Shown piece by piece: positions 1 to 7,894 of a stretch of DNA of 64,000 nucleotides. The first letter of the stretch is position 1. Each line of letters starts with the position of its first letter. The stretch lies in the NCBI RefSeq assembly GCF_015690355.1, contig NZ_JADPRT010000012.1, positions 207,844-271,843 of the forward strand, given 5' to 3'. The stretch comes from Streptacidiphilus fuscans (lineage in GTDB: Bacteria > Actinomycetota > Actinomycetes > Streptomycetales > Streptomycetaceae). Below the pieces are notes generated by a model. That model saw only the letters and a list, made by a program, of their open reading frames with translations. It searched no databases and was not told where the DNA came from. The translations under genes were made by a program, and so were the position numbers.

Positions 1-2
1 TC

Positions 3-233
3 GTCGCGGACGCGGCGGTGGTGGGCGTCCCCGACGCGCGCCTCGGCGAGGTGGGCCGGGCCTTCGTGGTCCCACGGAGCGCGGCCGACGCCGAGGCGGG
101 CACGGAGCTGATCGCCTGGTGCAGGCGGGAGATGGCGAACTACAAGGTGCCGAGGGACGTCGTCTTCGTGACGGAACTGCCGCGGAACGCCTCCGGCAAG
201 GTGCTCAAGGGTGAACTGAGGAGCAGGACGTAG
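3..233 (+). CDS. AMP-dependent acyl-CoA synthetase/ligase, C-terminal fragment cut by the window edge
   Basis: The reading frame is open from the first bases of the window to the TAG at 231-233, so only about the last 76 residues are visible. They match the small C-terminal domain of the ANL superfamily (acyl-CoA synthetases, AMP-forming ligases). The run 'VVGVPDARLGE' is the usual domain start, 'YKVPR' follows, and the terminal 'NASGKVLK' supplies the conserved catalytic lysine of the adenylation half-reaction. Substrate class cannot be read from this domain alone. No terminator-like hairpin is evident in the short gap before the convergent DUF5996 gene. Confidence 0.85.
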   Translation, partial: VADAAVVGVPDARLGEVGRAFVVPRSAADAEAGTELIAWCRREMANYKVPRDVVFVTELPRNASGKVLKGELRSRT

Positions 234-255
234 GCACGCCCTGACAGCGCGGGGC

Positions 256-1233
256 TCAACCGGGAGGCGGCGTCCTGCTCATGTGCCAGCCGTCGACGCG
301 CGGGCCGAGGGCGTCGGCCGGCCAGCCCGCCGTGGCGACGGCGGCGTCGTACACCGCGTCGCCGAAGGCGACGACGGCCTGGTGCGGATCGGGCTGCCGC
401 CGCAGCGTCGGCCACGGCAGCAGCACCAGGCCGAGGTCCGGACGCCAGGCTGCGCCCTCGACGCCCCAGCTCCGGCCGTCCAGGCCGTCGGGCTGCGGCC
501 AGATGTACCCGTACAGGCCGATGCGCTCCGCAGCGGGATCCTTGTCAGCGCCGCGGGTGGTGTCGAAGCAGAAGCCCACCGACACGTAGGCGTACAGCTC
601 GCCGCTCTGCATGAACGACGGGCGGTCCGCGACCGGCTTCGTGGGCTGGTGCCGGAAGCGCGTGGCGGACAGGTCGAAGCCGCCCCACATCACGCCGACC
701 CGCGGGCGGTGCCCGATGAACGGGGCCTGCCACGCTTCCAGCCCGTGCGCGGCGAGGTCGAAGCCCTGCCAGATCAGGCGCGCCGCGTCCGCGTCCCAGG
801 TGCGCGCGGCATGGTCGTCGTCGAAGGTCGGCGGCGCGCCGGGGATCTCGCAGATCAGCGGGCTCGGCGGCGGCGCGATGCCGAGCTCGGCGGCGGCCGT
901 GCAGAACGCGGTGTAGAACGAGGCGACGGAACCGGGGGCGCGGGGATCGCCGGTCAGCGGGATCGTGCGGGTGCCGCTGTCGGCCTCGATGACCACGTCG
1001 CCGTCGAGCAGACGGTGGTGGACCGTGAAGGTCGCGCCCGCGGTGCGGTACGTGCGGGTGCGCAGCCCGCGCGGTGTGCACTCCAGCACGATGTCGCCCC
1101 AGCCGACCTCGAACGGCTCGTCCAGGGAGTACTTGCCGCCGACCTGGACCAGCCGGTTCAGGTAGTCGACCATCGGCGCCAGCTCCGCGAACTCCAGCGC
1201 GGGCCAGGTACGAGGACGTTCGCTCACGCTCAC
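256..1233 (-). CDS. DUF5996 family protein, 325 aa
   Basis: An open frame continues upstream to an ATG at 1323. The GTG at 1231-1233 has an AGGGAG ribosome-binding site six bases before it and gives a protein starting VSVSERPRTWPALEF, so this start is preferred. The body has the features I associate with DUF5996: an N-terminal 'TWPALEFAEL' segment, a Pro-rich 'GIAPPPSPL' stretch, a central 'RVGVMWGGFDLSATRF' segment, and an aromatic C-terminal half. There is no signal peptide or membrane segment, so a cytosolic protein is expected. The molecular function of the family is unknown to me. It is convergent with the acyl-CoA ligase and divergent from the GT2-GtrA gene. Confidence 0.8.
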   Translation of the reverse strand: MSVSERPRTWPALEFAELAPMVDYLNRLVQVGGKYSLDEPFEVGWGDIVLECTPRGLRTRTYRTAGATFTVHHRLLDGDVVIEADSGTRTIPLTGDPRAPGSVASFYTAFCTAAAELGIAPPPSPLICEIPGAPPTFDDDHAARTWDADAARLIWQGFDLAAHGLEAWQAPFIGHRPRVGVMWGGFDLSATRFRHQPTKPVADRPSFMQSGELYAYVSVGFCFDTTRGADKDPAAERIGLYGYIWPQPDGLDGRSWGVEGAAWRPDLGLVLLPWPTLRRQPDPHQAVVAFGDAVYDAAVATAGWPADALGPRVDGWHMSRTPPPG

Positions 1234-1386
1234 GGGTGACTCCCTGCGTCGTGGCACAGCGTGCGACGGTCGGGCGCATCCATTCTCCCAGCCGGGCAGG
1301 GGCGCCGCCCGTTCGGCCGCCAACGCCTACCTTGCGCCTACGCGCAGCACAGCTCCAGCACAGGGCGTCGGCGAACAGTTCTGGGC

Positions 1387-2673
1387 ATGAACCATTCGCC
1401 CGCGCTGGCGGCGCGCTTCGCGGCGCAGTCCGCCCCTCCAGGAACGGAAAGGGACGGCACCACCACCAAGCTGGTCGAGGTGGTCGTCCCCGTCTACAAC
1501 GAAGAGCATGTCCTCGCGCAGAGCATCCGTACGCTGCACGGCTACCTGCGCGAGAACTTCCCCTACCGCTTCCGCATCACCATCGCGGACAACGCCAGCA
1601 CCGACCGCACCCGTCAGGTCGCCGACGAGCTCGCCGCGGACCTACCGGACGTGCGGCTCGTGCACCTGGACCAGAAGGGCCGCGGCCGCGCGCTGCGGCA
1701 CGTCTGGGGGAGCAGCGACGCGGACGTCGTCAGCTATATGGACGTCGACCTCTCGACCGGGCTGGAGGCCTTCCTCCCGCTGGTCGCGCCGCTGCTGTCC
1801 GGGCACAGCGATCTGGCCATCGGGTCCCGGCTGCACCGAGGTTCCGCCGTCGTCCGGGGGCCGAAGCGGGAGATCATCTCGCGGACCTACAACTTCCTGC
1901 TCCGGGCCACCCTCGCGGCCAAGTTCTCCGACGCGCAGTGCGGCTTCAAGGCCGCCCGCACCGAGGTCGTGCAGGCGCTGCTGGCCGAGGTCGAGGACGA
2001 GACCTGGTTCTTCGACACCGAGCTGCTGCTGCTCGCGGAGCGCAGCGGCCTGCGGATCCACGAGGTGCCGGTGGACTGGATCGACGACCCGGACAGTCGC
2101 GTCGACATCGTGCGGACCGTCAAGGACGACCTCAAGGGCATGTGGCGGGTGGGCCGCAAGGCACTCTCCGGCGCCACCAGACTGCCGGTCCCGCCGCGTG
2201 TCAGCCGGGCGCAGCTGCCGACCGGGATGCGGTGGCAGCTCTCCAGCTTCGCGGTGATCGGCGTGCTGAGCACCCTCGCGTACCTGGTGCTCTACCTGCT
2301 GCTGCGTCAGGCGGCCCCGGCCGAACTGGCCAACGCCGTCGCTCTGTTCGTGACCGCCATCGCCAACACCGCCGCGAACCGCCGCTTCACCTTCGGGGTG
2401 ACCGGCTCCCGGGACGGGCTGCGGCACCAGGTCGAGGGCGGGATCGCGTTCCTGATCGGGCTGGTGCTGAGCACGCTCGCGCTCGCGCTGGCCGGCGCGG
2501 TGTCGCCGCACGCGTCGCACCTGGTGGAGTTGGTCTGGCTGGTGGCGGCGAACGGGCTGTCCACGGTCGTGCGCTTCGTGTTGCTGCGCGCCTGGGTGTT
2601 CCACCCGCGCCGCGCCGCGCGGCAGGCCCGTGACGCCGAACTGAACACGATCGAGCAGGAGTTGCACCGCTGA
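1387..2673 (+). CDS. Family 2 glycosyltransferase fused to a GtrA membrane domain, 428 aa
   Basis: Residues 28-250 form a GT2 (DPM1/dolichyl-phosphate-mannose synthase-like) catalytic domain: 'EVVVPVYNEE' at 31-40, 'ADNASTDRT' near 67-75 and the metal-binding 'MDVDLS' at 118-123. After a basic linker, a GtrA-type hydrophobic domain starts near residue 281 ('MRWQLSSFAVIGVLSTLAYL') and contains about four membrane segments. This arrangement fits synthesis of a polyprenyl-phosphate sugar and its presentation across the membrane. The Pmt mannosyltransferase at 47352-49178 needs such a donor, but linking the two is inference. The ATG at 1387 is chosen because earlier in-frame residues are non-conserved low-complexity sequence reaching into the neighbouring promoter region. 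Confidence 0.88.
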   Translation: MNHSPALAARFAAQSAPPGTERDGTTTKLVEVVVPVYNEEHVLAQSIRTLHGYLRENFPYRFRITIADNASTDRTRQVADELAADLPDVRLVHLDQKGRGRALRHVWGSSDADVVSYMDVDLSTGLEAFLPLVAPLLSGHSDLAIGSRLHRGSAVVRGPKREIISRTYNFLLRATLAAKFSDAQCGFKAARTEVVQALLAEVEDETWFFDTELLLLAERSGLRIHEVPVDWIDDPDSRVDIVRTVKDDLKGMWRVGRKALSGATRLPVPPRVSRAQLPTGMRWQLSSFAVIGVLSTLAYLVLYLLLRQAAPAELANAVALFVTAIANTAANRRFTFGVTGSRDGLRHQVEGGIAFLIGLVLSTLALALAGAVSPHASHLVELVWLVAANGLSTVVRFVLLRAWVFHPRRAARQARDAELNTIEQELHR

Positions 2674-2773
2674 GCGCCCACTGAGTGCCCGCCGAGTGCC
2701 CACTGCGTGCCCACGCTCTGTCAGTGCGCGCAGAGTTGCTGGTCCGCCGGCTGGTCCGCCCGCCTCCTCCGCC

Positions 2774-3481
2774 TCACAGCGGGTCCGCCGTGCTTCGCTG
2801 GACCCGCTGGGAGGCGCGTGGGCGCAGGCCACGGAGCTCGGCGTCACGCCGGCCGGGACGCCAGGTGTCGACCGCCGCCGTCACCGCGCACAGCGTGAAC
2901 CCGGCCAGGAACCAGCCGGCCAGCACATCGCTGGGCCAGTGCACGCCGAGCCCGATGCGGGTCCAGCTGACCAGCAGCACCAGCCCGCCCGCCACCGTCG
3001 CGGCCAGGACGCGCGCGGCAGGTCGGAGCAGCCGGGGCCAGGCCATCGCGACCAGCAGCGGCAGGACCGTCGCCGCCGTCATCGCGTGCCCGGACGGGAA
3101 CGCCCAGTCCGTGGCCACCGCCACGGGATGCGGCAGCGCCGGGCGGGGGCGAGCCACGGCGTCCTTGAGCCCGACCTCCAGCGCGGCCTGAACCACTCCG
3201 CAGGCCGTCGCCCAGACGGCGGCGATCCGCGCGCCGCGCCACCAGAGCCAGACGATCACCCCGGCCAGCACCACCCGCAGCACCGTCGGCTCCAGGACCG
3301 CGCTGATCGTGCGCATCGAGCCGGTCCAGGCGGCGTGGCGCAGGGCGGTGTCGTGCAGGTGCTGGTCCACGGAGAGGTCGAACCGGAGCAGCGGCTGCCA
3401 GGGCACCTCGACGAGAGCCAGCACGACGCCGAAGAGCAGCAGGAACACTGCCGCGCCCGCCCACAGGCGCCATTCCCGCAC
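2774..3481 (-). CDS. PAP2-family membrane phosphatase, 235 aa
   Basis: Integral membrane phosphatase of the type 2 phosphatidic acid phosphatase superfamily. All three signature motifs are present: KDAVARPRP (106-114), PSGH (129-132) and SWTRIGLGVHWPSD (172-185), including the catalytic histidines H132 and H181. About five or six hydrophobic segments surround them. Likely substrates are lipid pyrophosphates such as undecaprenyl diphosphate or phosphatidic acid; the sequence does not decide. The GTG at 3479-3481 is preferred because AGAGGGAG lies six bases upstream. A longer frame to an ATG at 3586 adds only Arg-rich sequence. It is convergent with the GT2-GtrA gene. Confidence 0.88.
   Translation of the reverse strand: MREWRLWAGAAVFLLLFGVVLALVEVPWQPLLRFDLSVDQHLHDTALRHAAWTGSMRTISAVLEPTVLRVVLAGVIVWLWWRGARIAAVWATACGVVQAALEVGLKDAVARPRPALPHPVAVATDWAFPSGHAMTAATVLPLLVAMAWPRLLRPAARVLAATVAGGLVLLVSWTRIGLGVHWPSDVLAGWFLAGFTLCAVTAAVDTWRPGRRDAELRGLRPRASQRVQRSTADPL
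2777..2809. terminator. Inverted repeat at the convergent 3' ends of GT2-GtrA and PAP2 genes
   Basis: CAGCGGGTCC (2777-2786) and GGACCCGCTG (2800-2809) form a perfect 10-bp stem with a 13-nt loop. It overlaps the last codons of the PAP2 gene and lies about 100 bp after the GT2-GtrA stop. It could attenuate transcription from both sides. There is no T-run, as is usual in this group. Confidence 0.45.
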
Positions 3482-3719
3482 GTCAGGCTCCCTCTGCTCG
3501 ACTCTGATCGGCTCCGGCCCACGGAGTCGGCGACCGCGATTTCGTCGCCAATTTCGTCGCGCGGGGAACCAACGCCAGGCGGACAATCGTCTCAGAGAGT
3601 GACAGAACCGGACGCCAGCCCCGCCGTGATCGGCCGATGACGCTGCGTCGATGATCGGGAATAACCCGCCAGCATACTGCTATCGACGAAGAAAAACACC
3701 ACTTCGGGAATGCTTCTTC

Positions 3720-3746
3720 GGAACTCGTCGTTGAGTCGTTACGTAA
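3720..3746 (+). promoter_or_regulatory. Candidate ECF-type promoter for hrdD
   Basis: GGAACT (3720-3725) is followed after 16 bases by CGTAA (3742-3746), the layout of ECF sigma promoters (GGAAC, 16-17 bp, CGT). It lies 54 bp upstream of the hrdD start codon. In Streptomyces coelicolor, hrdD is known to have a sigma-E-type promoter, which supports the reading. Assignment here is by pattern only. Confidence 0.5.
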
Positions 3747-3799
3747 GCAGTTCCCAGGTACGGGCCAGCCAGGCCCGTCACGTCCCCGAGGGAGTACGT

Positions 3800-4771
3800 A
3801 TGGCCACCCGTGCCGTCGTCCGCGACAAGGCCGATCGGAGTCGCTCCGTGCGGCCGACCGCAGGTGAGGCCGACCGCGACCTCGTCGGTATGTACCTGGA
3901 CGAGATCGCGCGCACCCCGCTTCTTGACGCGGAGCAGGAGGTACAGCTGTCCACCCGGATCGAGGCCGGCGTCTTCGCCGAGCACCTTCTCGACGAGGGG
4001 CGGACGGTCGGCGACGCCACCGAGGACGAGCTGCGTGCGATAGCCGCGGACGGGCAGCGGGCGAAGGACATCTTCATCCGGTCCAACCTGCGCCTGGTCG
4101 TTGCCGTCGCCCGTCGCTACCCGCGCAGCGGCCTGCCGCTGCTGGACCTGATCCAGGAGGGCAACGCCGGACTCGTCCGCGCCGTCGAGAAGTTCGACTT
4201 CGGCAAGGGCTTCAAGTTCTCCACCTACGCCACCTGGTGGATCCGTCAGGCGATCACCCGGTCGATCGCCGACCAGTCACGCACCATCCGCCTCCCCGTC
4301 CACCTGGTCGAGGAGCTGGGCCGGATCCGTCGCGTCCAGCGCGAGAAGTCCAAGGAGCTCGGGCGCGAGGCCGAGCCGTCCGAGGTCGCGGCCGAGCTGG
4401 ACACCACCGAGGAGCGGATCAAGGACGTGCTGGACTGGGCGCGCGACCCGGTCAGCCTCAACATGACCGTCGACGACGACGGCGAGACCCAGTTCGGCGA
4501 CCTGGTCGAGGACACCGGCGCGGAGTCCCCCGAGGACGCCGTCATGGTGATGATGCGTCGTGAGGAGCTGGAACGGCTCATTGACCGGCTGGACGACCGC
4601 ACCGCCTCGATCATCCGCTCCCGCTACGGCATGGAGGACGGCCGCGAGCGGACGCTGACCGAGGTGGGCAAGCAGCACGGCCTGACCCGTGAGCGCATCC
4701 GCCAGATCGAGAAGCACGCGCTCGCCGAACTCCGCAAGATCGCCGACCACGCGGGCTTCGAGGCCGCGTAG
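3800..4771 (+). CDS. hrdD: RNA polymerase sigma factor HrdD (sigma-70 group 2), 323 aa
   Basis: Sigma factor of the principal-sigma-like group without the long acidic N-terminus. Visible parts are region 1.2 ('DLVGMYLDEIARTPLL'), region 2 ('NLRLVVAVARRYPRSG', 'FKFSTYATWWIRQAI'), region 3, and region 4 ('LTEVGKQHGLTRERIRQIE') with the -35-binding helix-turn-helix. The ATG at 3800 has GAGGGAG a few bases upstream. The protein begins MATRAVV and continues DRDLVGMYLDEIARTPLLDA, very like HrdD of S. coelicolor. Upstream frame extension to 3710 runs through the promoter region and is rejected. The gene is monocistronic: its own promoter region is upstream and a strong terminator lies 47 bp after the stop. 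Confidence 0.92.
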   Translation: MATRAVVRDKADRSRSVRPTAGEADRDLVGMYLDEIARTPLLDAEQEVQLSTRIEAGVFAEHLLDEGRTVGDATEDELRAIAADGQRAKDIFIRSNLRLVVAVARRYPRSGLPLLDLIQEGNAGLVRAVEKFDFGKGFKFSTYATWWIRQAITRSIADQSRTIRLPVHLVEELGRIRRVQREKSKELGREAEPSEVAAELDTTEERIKDVLDWARDPVSLNMTVDDDGETQFGDLVEDTGAESPEDAVMVMMRREELERLIDRLDDRTASIIRSRYGMEDGRERTLTEVGKQHGLTRERIRQIEKHALAELRKIADHAGFEAA

Positions 4772-4817
4772 CAAGATCCTCAGAGCCCAAGATCCGATCC
4801 CCAGAGCCAAGATCCAC

Positions 4818-4854
4818 AGAGCCCCCGTTCCGCCCCAGGCGGAGCGGGGGCTCT
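4818..4854 (+). terminator. Strong terminator after hrdD
   Basis: A 17-bp stem, one G-T pair included, is formed by AGAGCCCCCGTTCCGCC (4818-4834) and its complement at 4838-4854. The loop is three bases, and 'CTCCCTTT' follows. It separates hrdD from the small gene at 4895. Confidence 0.85.
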
Positions 4855-4894
4855 CCCTTTCGGCGTCCGTATCCGTGCCGCCTACCCTGGAGGG

Positions 4895-5077
4895 ATGAGC
4901 GGCAAGGATGACGAGCAGACCAGGGCCAAGCGCAGGATCGTCTTCGACGACCCCGTCACCGGGCGCAGCAAGGACGACAGCGACGCGGGCTGGGGCGAGG
5001 AGCGCACCGAGGGGTCGCAGCGCCGCGACCTGGACTGGTACCTGAGCGAGACCCCGCCGCACCACGGCGACAAGTAG
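4895..5077 (+). CDS. Small acidic/charged conserved protein, 60 aa
   Basis: A 60-residue soluble protein starting MSGKDDEQTRAKRRIVFDD and ending in LDWYLSETPPHHGDK. Codon usage matches neighbouring genes (G/C at third positions), and the gene sits directly after the hrdD terminator with its own upstream region. It resembles short uncharacterised actinobacterial proteins with an 'RRIVFDD...WYL' pattern. No known domain or catalytic motif is visible and no function is proposed. It is convergent with the small membrane protein at 5087-5365. Confidence 0.7.
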   Translation: MSGKDDEQTRAKRRIVFDDPVTGRSKDDSDAGWGEERTEGSQRRDLDWYLSETPPHHGDK

Positions 5078-5086
5078 TAGCCCCAC

Positions 5087-5365
5087 TCAGCCGTGCGGCG
5101 GTGCGGCGGGCGGCGGCTCGGCTGCGACCTGCGGAAACGCACCCGTCTGCGCATGGGCGCGCGCTCCGGCGGTGGGCGCCGATTCACCCGGCCCTGGGGG
5201 TTGCCGCAACGAACCGACGGCCAGTGTCGTCGCCGCGACGAGCAGCCCGGCGGCGACGGGCCCCGGCCGCCGCCGCACCGGACCGGGCAGCCGATGCCGA
5301 CCGCGTCCCGCGCGGATGGGCGGGAACGCGGCGATGCAGTTCGTGGGCGGGATCGACAGGGACAT
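5087..5365 (-). CDS. Short single-span membrane protein, 92 aa, unknown function
   Basis: The ATG at 5363-5365 is preceded by GAGGAGG at ideal spacing, so the gene is well supported despite its size. The protein has a basic cytoplasmic segment of about 35 residues (RxGRGRHRLPGPVRRRP), one membrane segment (VAAGLLVAATTLAVGSL), and a Pro/Ala-rich outer tail ending PPPAAPPHG. In many streptomycetes the gene beside the zinc-ribbon gene encodes a longer protein with a similar basic N-terminus and span plus a SAF domain. If homologous, this copy lacks that domain. The homology is inference. Confidence 0.6.
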   Translation of the reverse strand: MSLSIPPTNCIAAFPPIRAGRGRHRLPGPVRRRPGPVAAGLLVAATTLAVGSLRQPPGPGESAPTAGARAHAQTGAFPQVAAEPPPAAPPHG

Positions 5366-5566
5366 GCTGGCCTCCTCGGAGCTGTTCTTCGCTGCGAGGA
5401 CAACGCTGCCGCGAGGCGAGGACCAGAACCAGGAGGGACCGCACAGCCTGTGGACAACTCCGGGCTGTGGAGAACTTCTCCTCAAAAGGGTGAGCTGCAT
5501 GACGGAGGCACGCGCCTCTGTCATGCAGCTCTGTGCAGCCTGGCCGGGTCGGACCCAGGGCCGGGC

Positions 5567-5890
5567 TCAGGCCGCGGAACCCGCAGAGCCGGAGGACGAG
5601 CTCGACGAGCCCGTGGAGGAGCTCGACGAGGACGACGACCCGGTGGACGACGATCCTGCGGAGCTCGACGAGCTCGACGACGAGCCCGAGGAGGAGATGC
5701 TGCTGGACGACGACGAGCGGCTGTCGGTCCGGTAGAAGCCGGATCCCTTGAAGACCACGCCCACCGCCGAGAAGATCTTGCGCAGCTTGCCGCCGCACTC
5801 GGGGCACTCGGTCAGCGCGGCGTCGCTGAACTTCTGCACGGCCTCGAGACCGCTGCCGCACTGGGTGCACTGGTACTGGTACGTCGGCAC
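5567..5890 (-). CDS. FmdB-family zinc-ribbon protein with poly-Ser tail, Rv0991c/Ruc-like candidate redox chaperone, 107 aa
   Basis: The N-terminal half is an FmdB/CxxC zinc ribbon: cysteine pairs C8/C11 and C29/C32 in MPTYQYQCTQCG...ECPECGGKLRK, followed by 'FSAVGVVFKGSGFYRTD'. This is close to what I know of Mycobacterium tuberculosis Rv0991c (Ruc), a heat-induced, redox-regulated chaperone whose cysteines bind zinc. From residue 58 the protein is almost entirely serine with a few Gly, Thr and Ala, an intrinsically disordered tail. The GTG at 5888-5890 has AGGAGG in front of it, and a CIRCE operator overlaps that site. Synteny agrees: in M. tuberculosis this gene precedes 5-formyl-THF cyclo-ligase and galU, and both are nearby here. 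The cellular site is the cytosol. Confidence 0.85.
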   Translation of the reverse strand: MPTYQYQCTQCGSGLEAVQKFSDAALTECPECGGKLRKIFSAVGVVFKGSGFYRTDSRSSSSSSISSSGSSSSSSSSAGSSSTGSSSSSSSSTGSSSSSSGSAGSAA

Positions 5891-5900
5891 TTGTTTCCTC

Positions 5901-5927
5901 CTGGCACTCTAAGGCTATGAGTGCTAA
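5901..5927 (-). promoter_or_regulatory. CIRCE operator (HrcA-binding site) upstream of the Ruc-like gene
   Basis: Read on the minus strand, TTAGCACTC (5927-5919), nine bases, then GAGTGCCAG (5909-5901). The CIRCE consensus is TTAGCACTC-N9-GAGTGCTAA; the promoter-proximal arm matches 9/9 and the other arm 7/9. It abuts the AGGAGG ribosome-binding site, so bound HrcA would block transcription directly. Confidence 0.85.
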
Positions 5928-5985
5928 CGATCCTCAATGATGCGGTATTCCGGGTGGAGAAGTCCACTGATCGGGGGTGTGAGCC

Positions 5986-7485
5986 TCAGTACTCCGTGCG
6001 GCTGCCGCTGAGCCAGCCGGCCAGCTTGCCGCCGCGGTCGACCGCCCGGAGCCGCCGTTCGGCGCGGTCGCGGACCTGGTCGGTGGCCACCACCAGCAGG
6101 TCGTCGCCGTGCCGCAGCAGTGTGGTCGGTCCGGGGACGAAGCTCTCTCCGTCCCGCACGATCAGCGTCACCGCCGCGCCCTTCGGCAGGCGCAGCTCGT
6201 GGATCTCGACGCCCCCGAGCCGCGACTCGGGCCCGACCGAGACGGAGAGCAGGTGGCCCTGAAGACGGTCCAGCGGGGCCGACTCCACCTCCAGGTCGTC
6301 GGCGTGGGCGGAGTCGGAGATCCGCAGGGCACGGGCCACCCAGGGCAGGGTCGGGCCCTGGATCAGGGTGAAGACCACCACCAGCAGGAAGACCGTGTTG
6401 AACAGCTGGCCCGCTCCCGGCACGTTGTGCACCACCGGGATCGTGGCCAGCACGATCGGCACCGCGCCGCGCAGCCCGGCCCAGCTCAGCAGCGCCTGCT
6501 CGCGCAAGGCGATCCGGAACGGCGTCAGGGTCAGCAGGACCGAGGCCGGACGCGCTGCGAGCACCAGGACCAGGCCGACCACCAGCGCCGGGACTATCGC
6601 GTCGCCCATGGTGCGTGGGTTCACCAGCAGGCCCAGCATCACGAACATGCTGATCTGCGCGATCCAGGCCAGGCCCTCGGCGAAGCCACGGGTGGCCGGA
6701 CCGTGGGGGAGCCGGGCGTTGCCGAGCAGCAGGGCGCAGATGTAGGTGGCGAGGAAGCCGGAGCCGTCCAGCAGCGCGCCGCCCGCGTAGGCGAGGATCG
6801 TCAGCGCGACGACCGCGATCGGGTAGAGGCCCGAGGAGGGCAGCGCGACATGGCGCAGCGTCAGCGCCCCGAGGCGACCCACGACCAGGCCGACCACGAT
6901 GCCGACGGCGAGCTCGCCGACGACCGTGCCGATCAGCACGTACCAGGAGTCGACCGGCCCGGAGGTGGCGAAGGCGACGACCAGGATCACCACGGGGGCG
7001 TCGTTGAACCCGGACTCGGCCTCCAACAGTCCGCTCAGCCGCGACGGGAGCGGGACGCGGCGCAGCACCGAGAAGACCGCCGCGGCGTCGGTCGACGAGA
7101 CGACCGCGCCGAGCAGCAGCGAGACGCGCCAGTCCGCCCCGGTGAACAGGTGCGCGCCGATCGCGACGACGCCGACGCTGATCGCGGTGCCGACGGTGGC
7201 GAGCACCGCGGCGGCCGGCACGGCCGGTCTGATGTCGGTCCAGCGGGTGCCCAGGCCACCCTCGGCCAGGATCACCACCAGCGCGGCGTAGCCCAGGACC
7301 TGGGTGAGCTCGGCGTTGTCGAAGGTGATGCTGCCGATGCCGTCATGGCCGAGCAGGACGCCGATGCCCAGGTAGAGGAGCAGGCTGGGGAGCCCGCTGC
7401 GGGAGGAGAGCCGGACCGCGGCCACGGCCACCAGCAACACCAGGGAGAACAGCAGGAGGAGCAGGTCGAGCCGGTGGACGGACAC
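5986..7485 (-). CDS. K+/H+ (cation/proton) antiporter with cytosolic TrkA-C domain, 499 aa
   Basis: The first 390 residues are a cation:proton antiporter membrane domain (NhaP2/CPA family) with about 12 hydrophobic segments. Typical motifs are 'LLLYLGIGVLLG', 'VVSSTDAAAVFSVLR' and 'ESGFNDAPVVILV', which include the paired acidic ion-binding residues. Residues from about 405 on form a TrkA-C (RCK C-terminal) regulatory domain: 'LPKGAAVTLIVRDGESFVPG...LLRHGDDLLVVAT'. The expected role is export of potassium or sodium in exchange for protons at the cell membrane. The GTG start at 7483-7485 has GAGGTG upstream. The gene is divergent from the penicillin acylase gene and tail-adjacent to the CIRCE/Ruc-like gene. 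Confidence 0.88.
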   Translation of the reverse strand: MSVHRLDLLLLLFSLVLLVAVAAVRLSSRSGLPSLLLYLGIGVLLGHDGIGSITFDNAELTQVLGYAALVVILAEGGLGTRWTDIRPAVPAAAVLATVGTAISVGVVAIGAHLFTGADWRVSLLLGAVVSSTDAAAVFSVLRRVPLPSRLSGLLEAESGFNDAPVVILVVAFATSGPVDSWYVLIGTVVGELAVGIVVGLVVGRLGALTLRHVALPSSGLYPIAVVALTILAYAGGALLDGSGFLATYICALLLGNARLPHGPATRGFAEGLAWIAQISMFVMLGLLVNPRTMGDAIVPALVVGLVLVLAARPASVLLTLTPFRIALREQALLSWAGLRGAVPIVLATIPVVHNVPGAGQLFNTVFLLVVVFTLIQGPTLPWVARALRISDSAHADDLEVESAPLDRLQGHLLSVSVGPESRLGGVEIHELRLPKGAAVTLIVRDGESFVPGPTTLLRHGDDLLVVATDQVRDRAERRLRAVDRGGKLAGWLSGSRTEY

Positions 7486-7894
7486 GCAGGGGCACCTCGC
7501 GCGCTGGGCCTGCCGCTTCCCGGAGGGCAGCGGGGGTTCACAGCAGAATCGTTGCTTCCACTTGTCTGGAGCAAGATTTTACCGATCTGACGGCGTATTC
7601 TCCGACCGGTCCAAAGGGTGGTCACCTGCGCGGACACGGTGTCCGGCAGCGGTCGGCGACCGCTCCGCCGCTGTTCGACCAGGCCGGGAGCAGGCCGCGA
7701 GCAGGCCCTAGGCAGGCCCCGGGCAGCTGCCTGGCGGGCTCTGGGCAGGCAGCAGCCCGGCACCCGCCTCGCACGGCCGCTCCGCTCGCGGCGCGACCGC
7801 CGCGCGTCATCGGTTCCGCTTCGGGTGTTAGCGTCAGCACCGCCGCTTCGCGCGGTACGCCGCGGTAAAGTCACTGCCCCTCACAAGGACCCTG
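7486..7894. other. 409-bp divergent intergenic region, antiporter / penicillin acylase
   Basis: No credible gene is seen. The antiporter-proximal part (about 7550-7600) is relatively A+T-rich and probably holds its promoter. The middle (about 7680-7760) is a run of imperfect GCAGGCC/GGGCAG repeats. AAGGA at 7885-7889 is the ribosome-binding site of the penicillin acylase gene. No confident operator or riboswitch was found. Confidence 0.6.

Noticed and set aside
6109..7590. 493-codon plus-strand frame rich in His/Gln/Arg/Asp
   Set aside because: Antisense to the antiporter gene with shadow-type composition.
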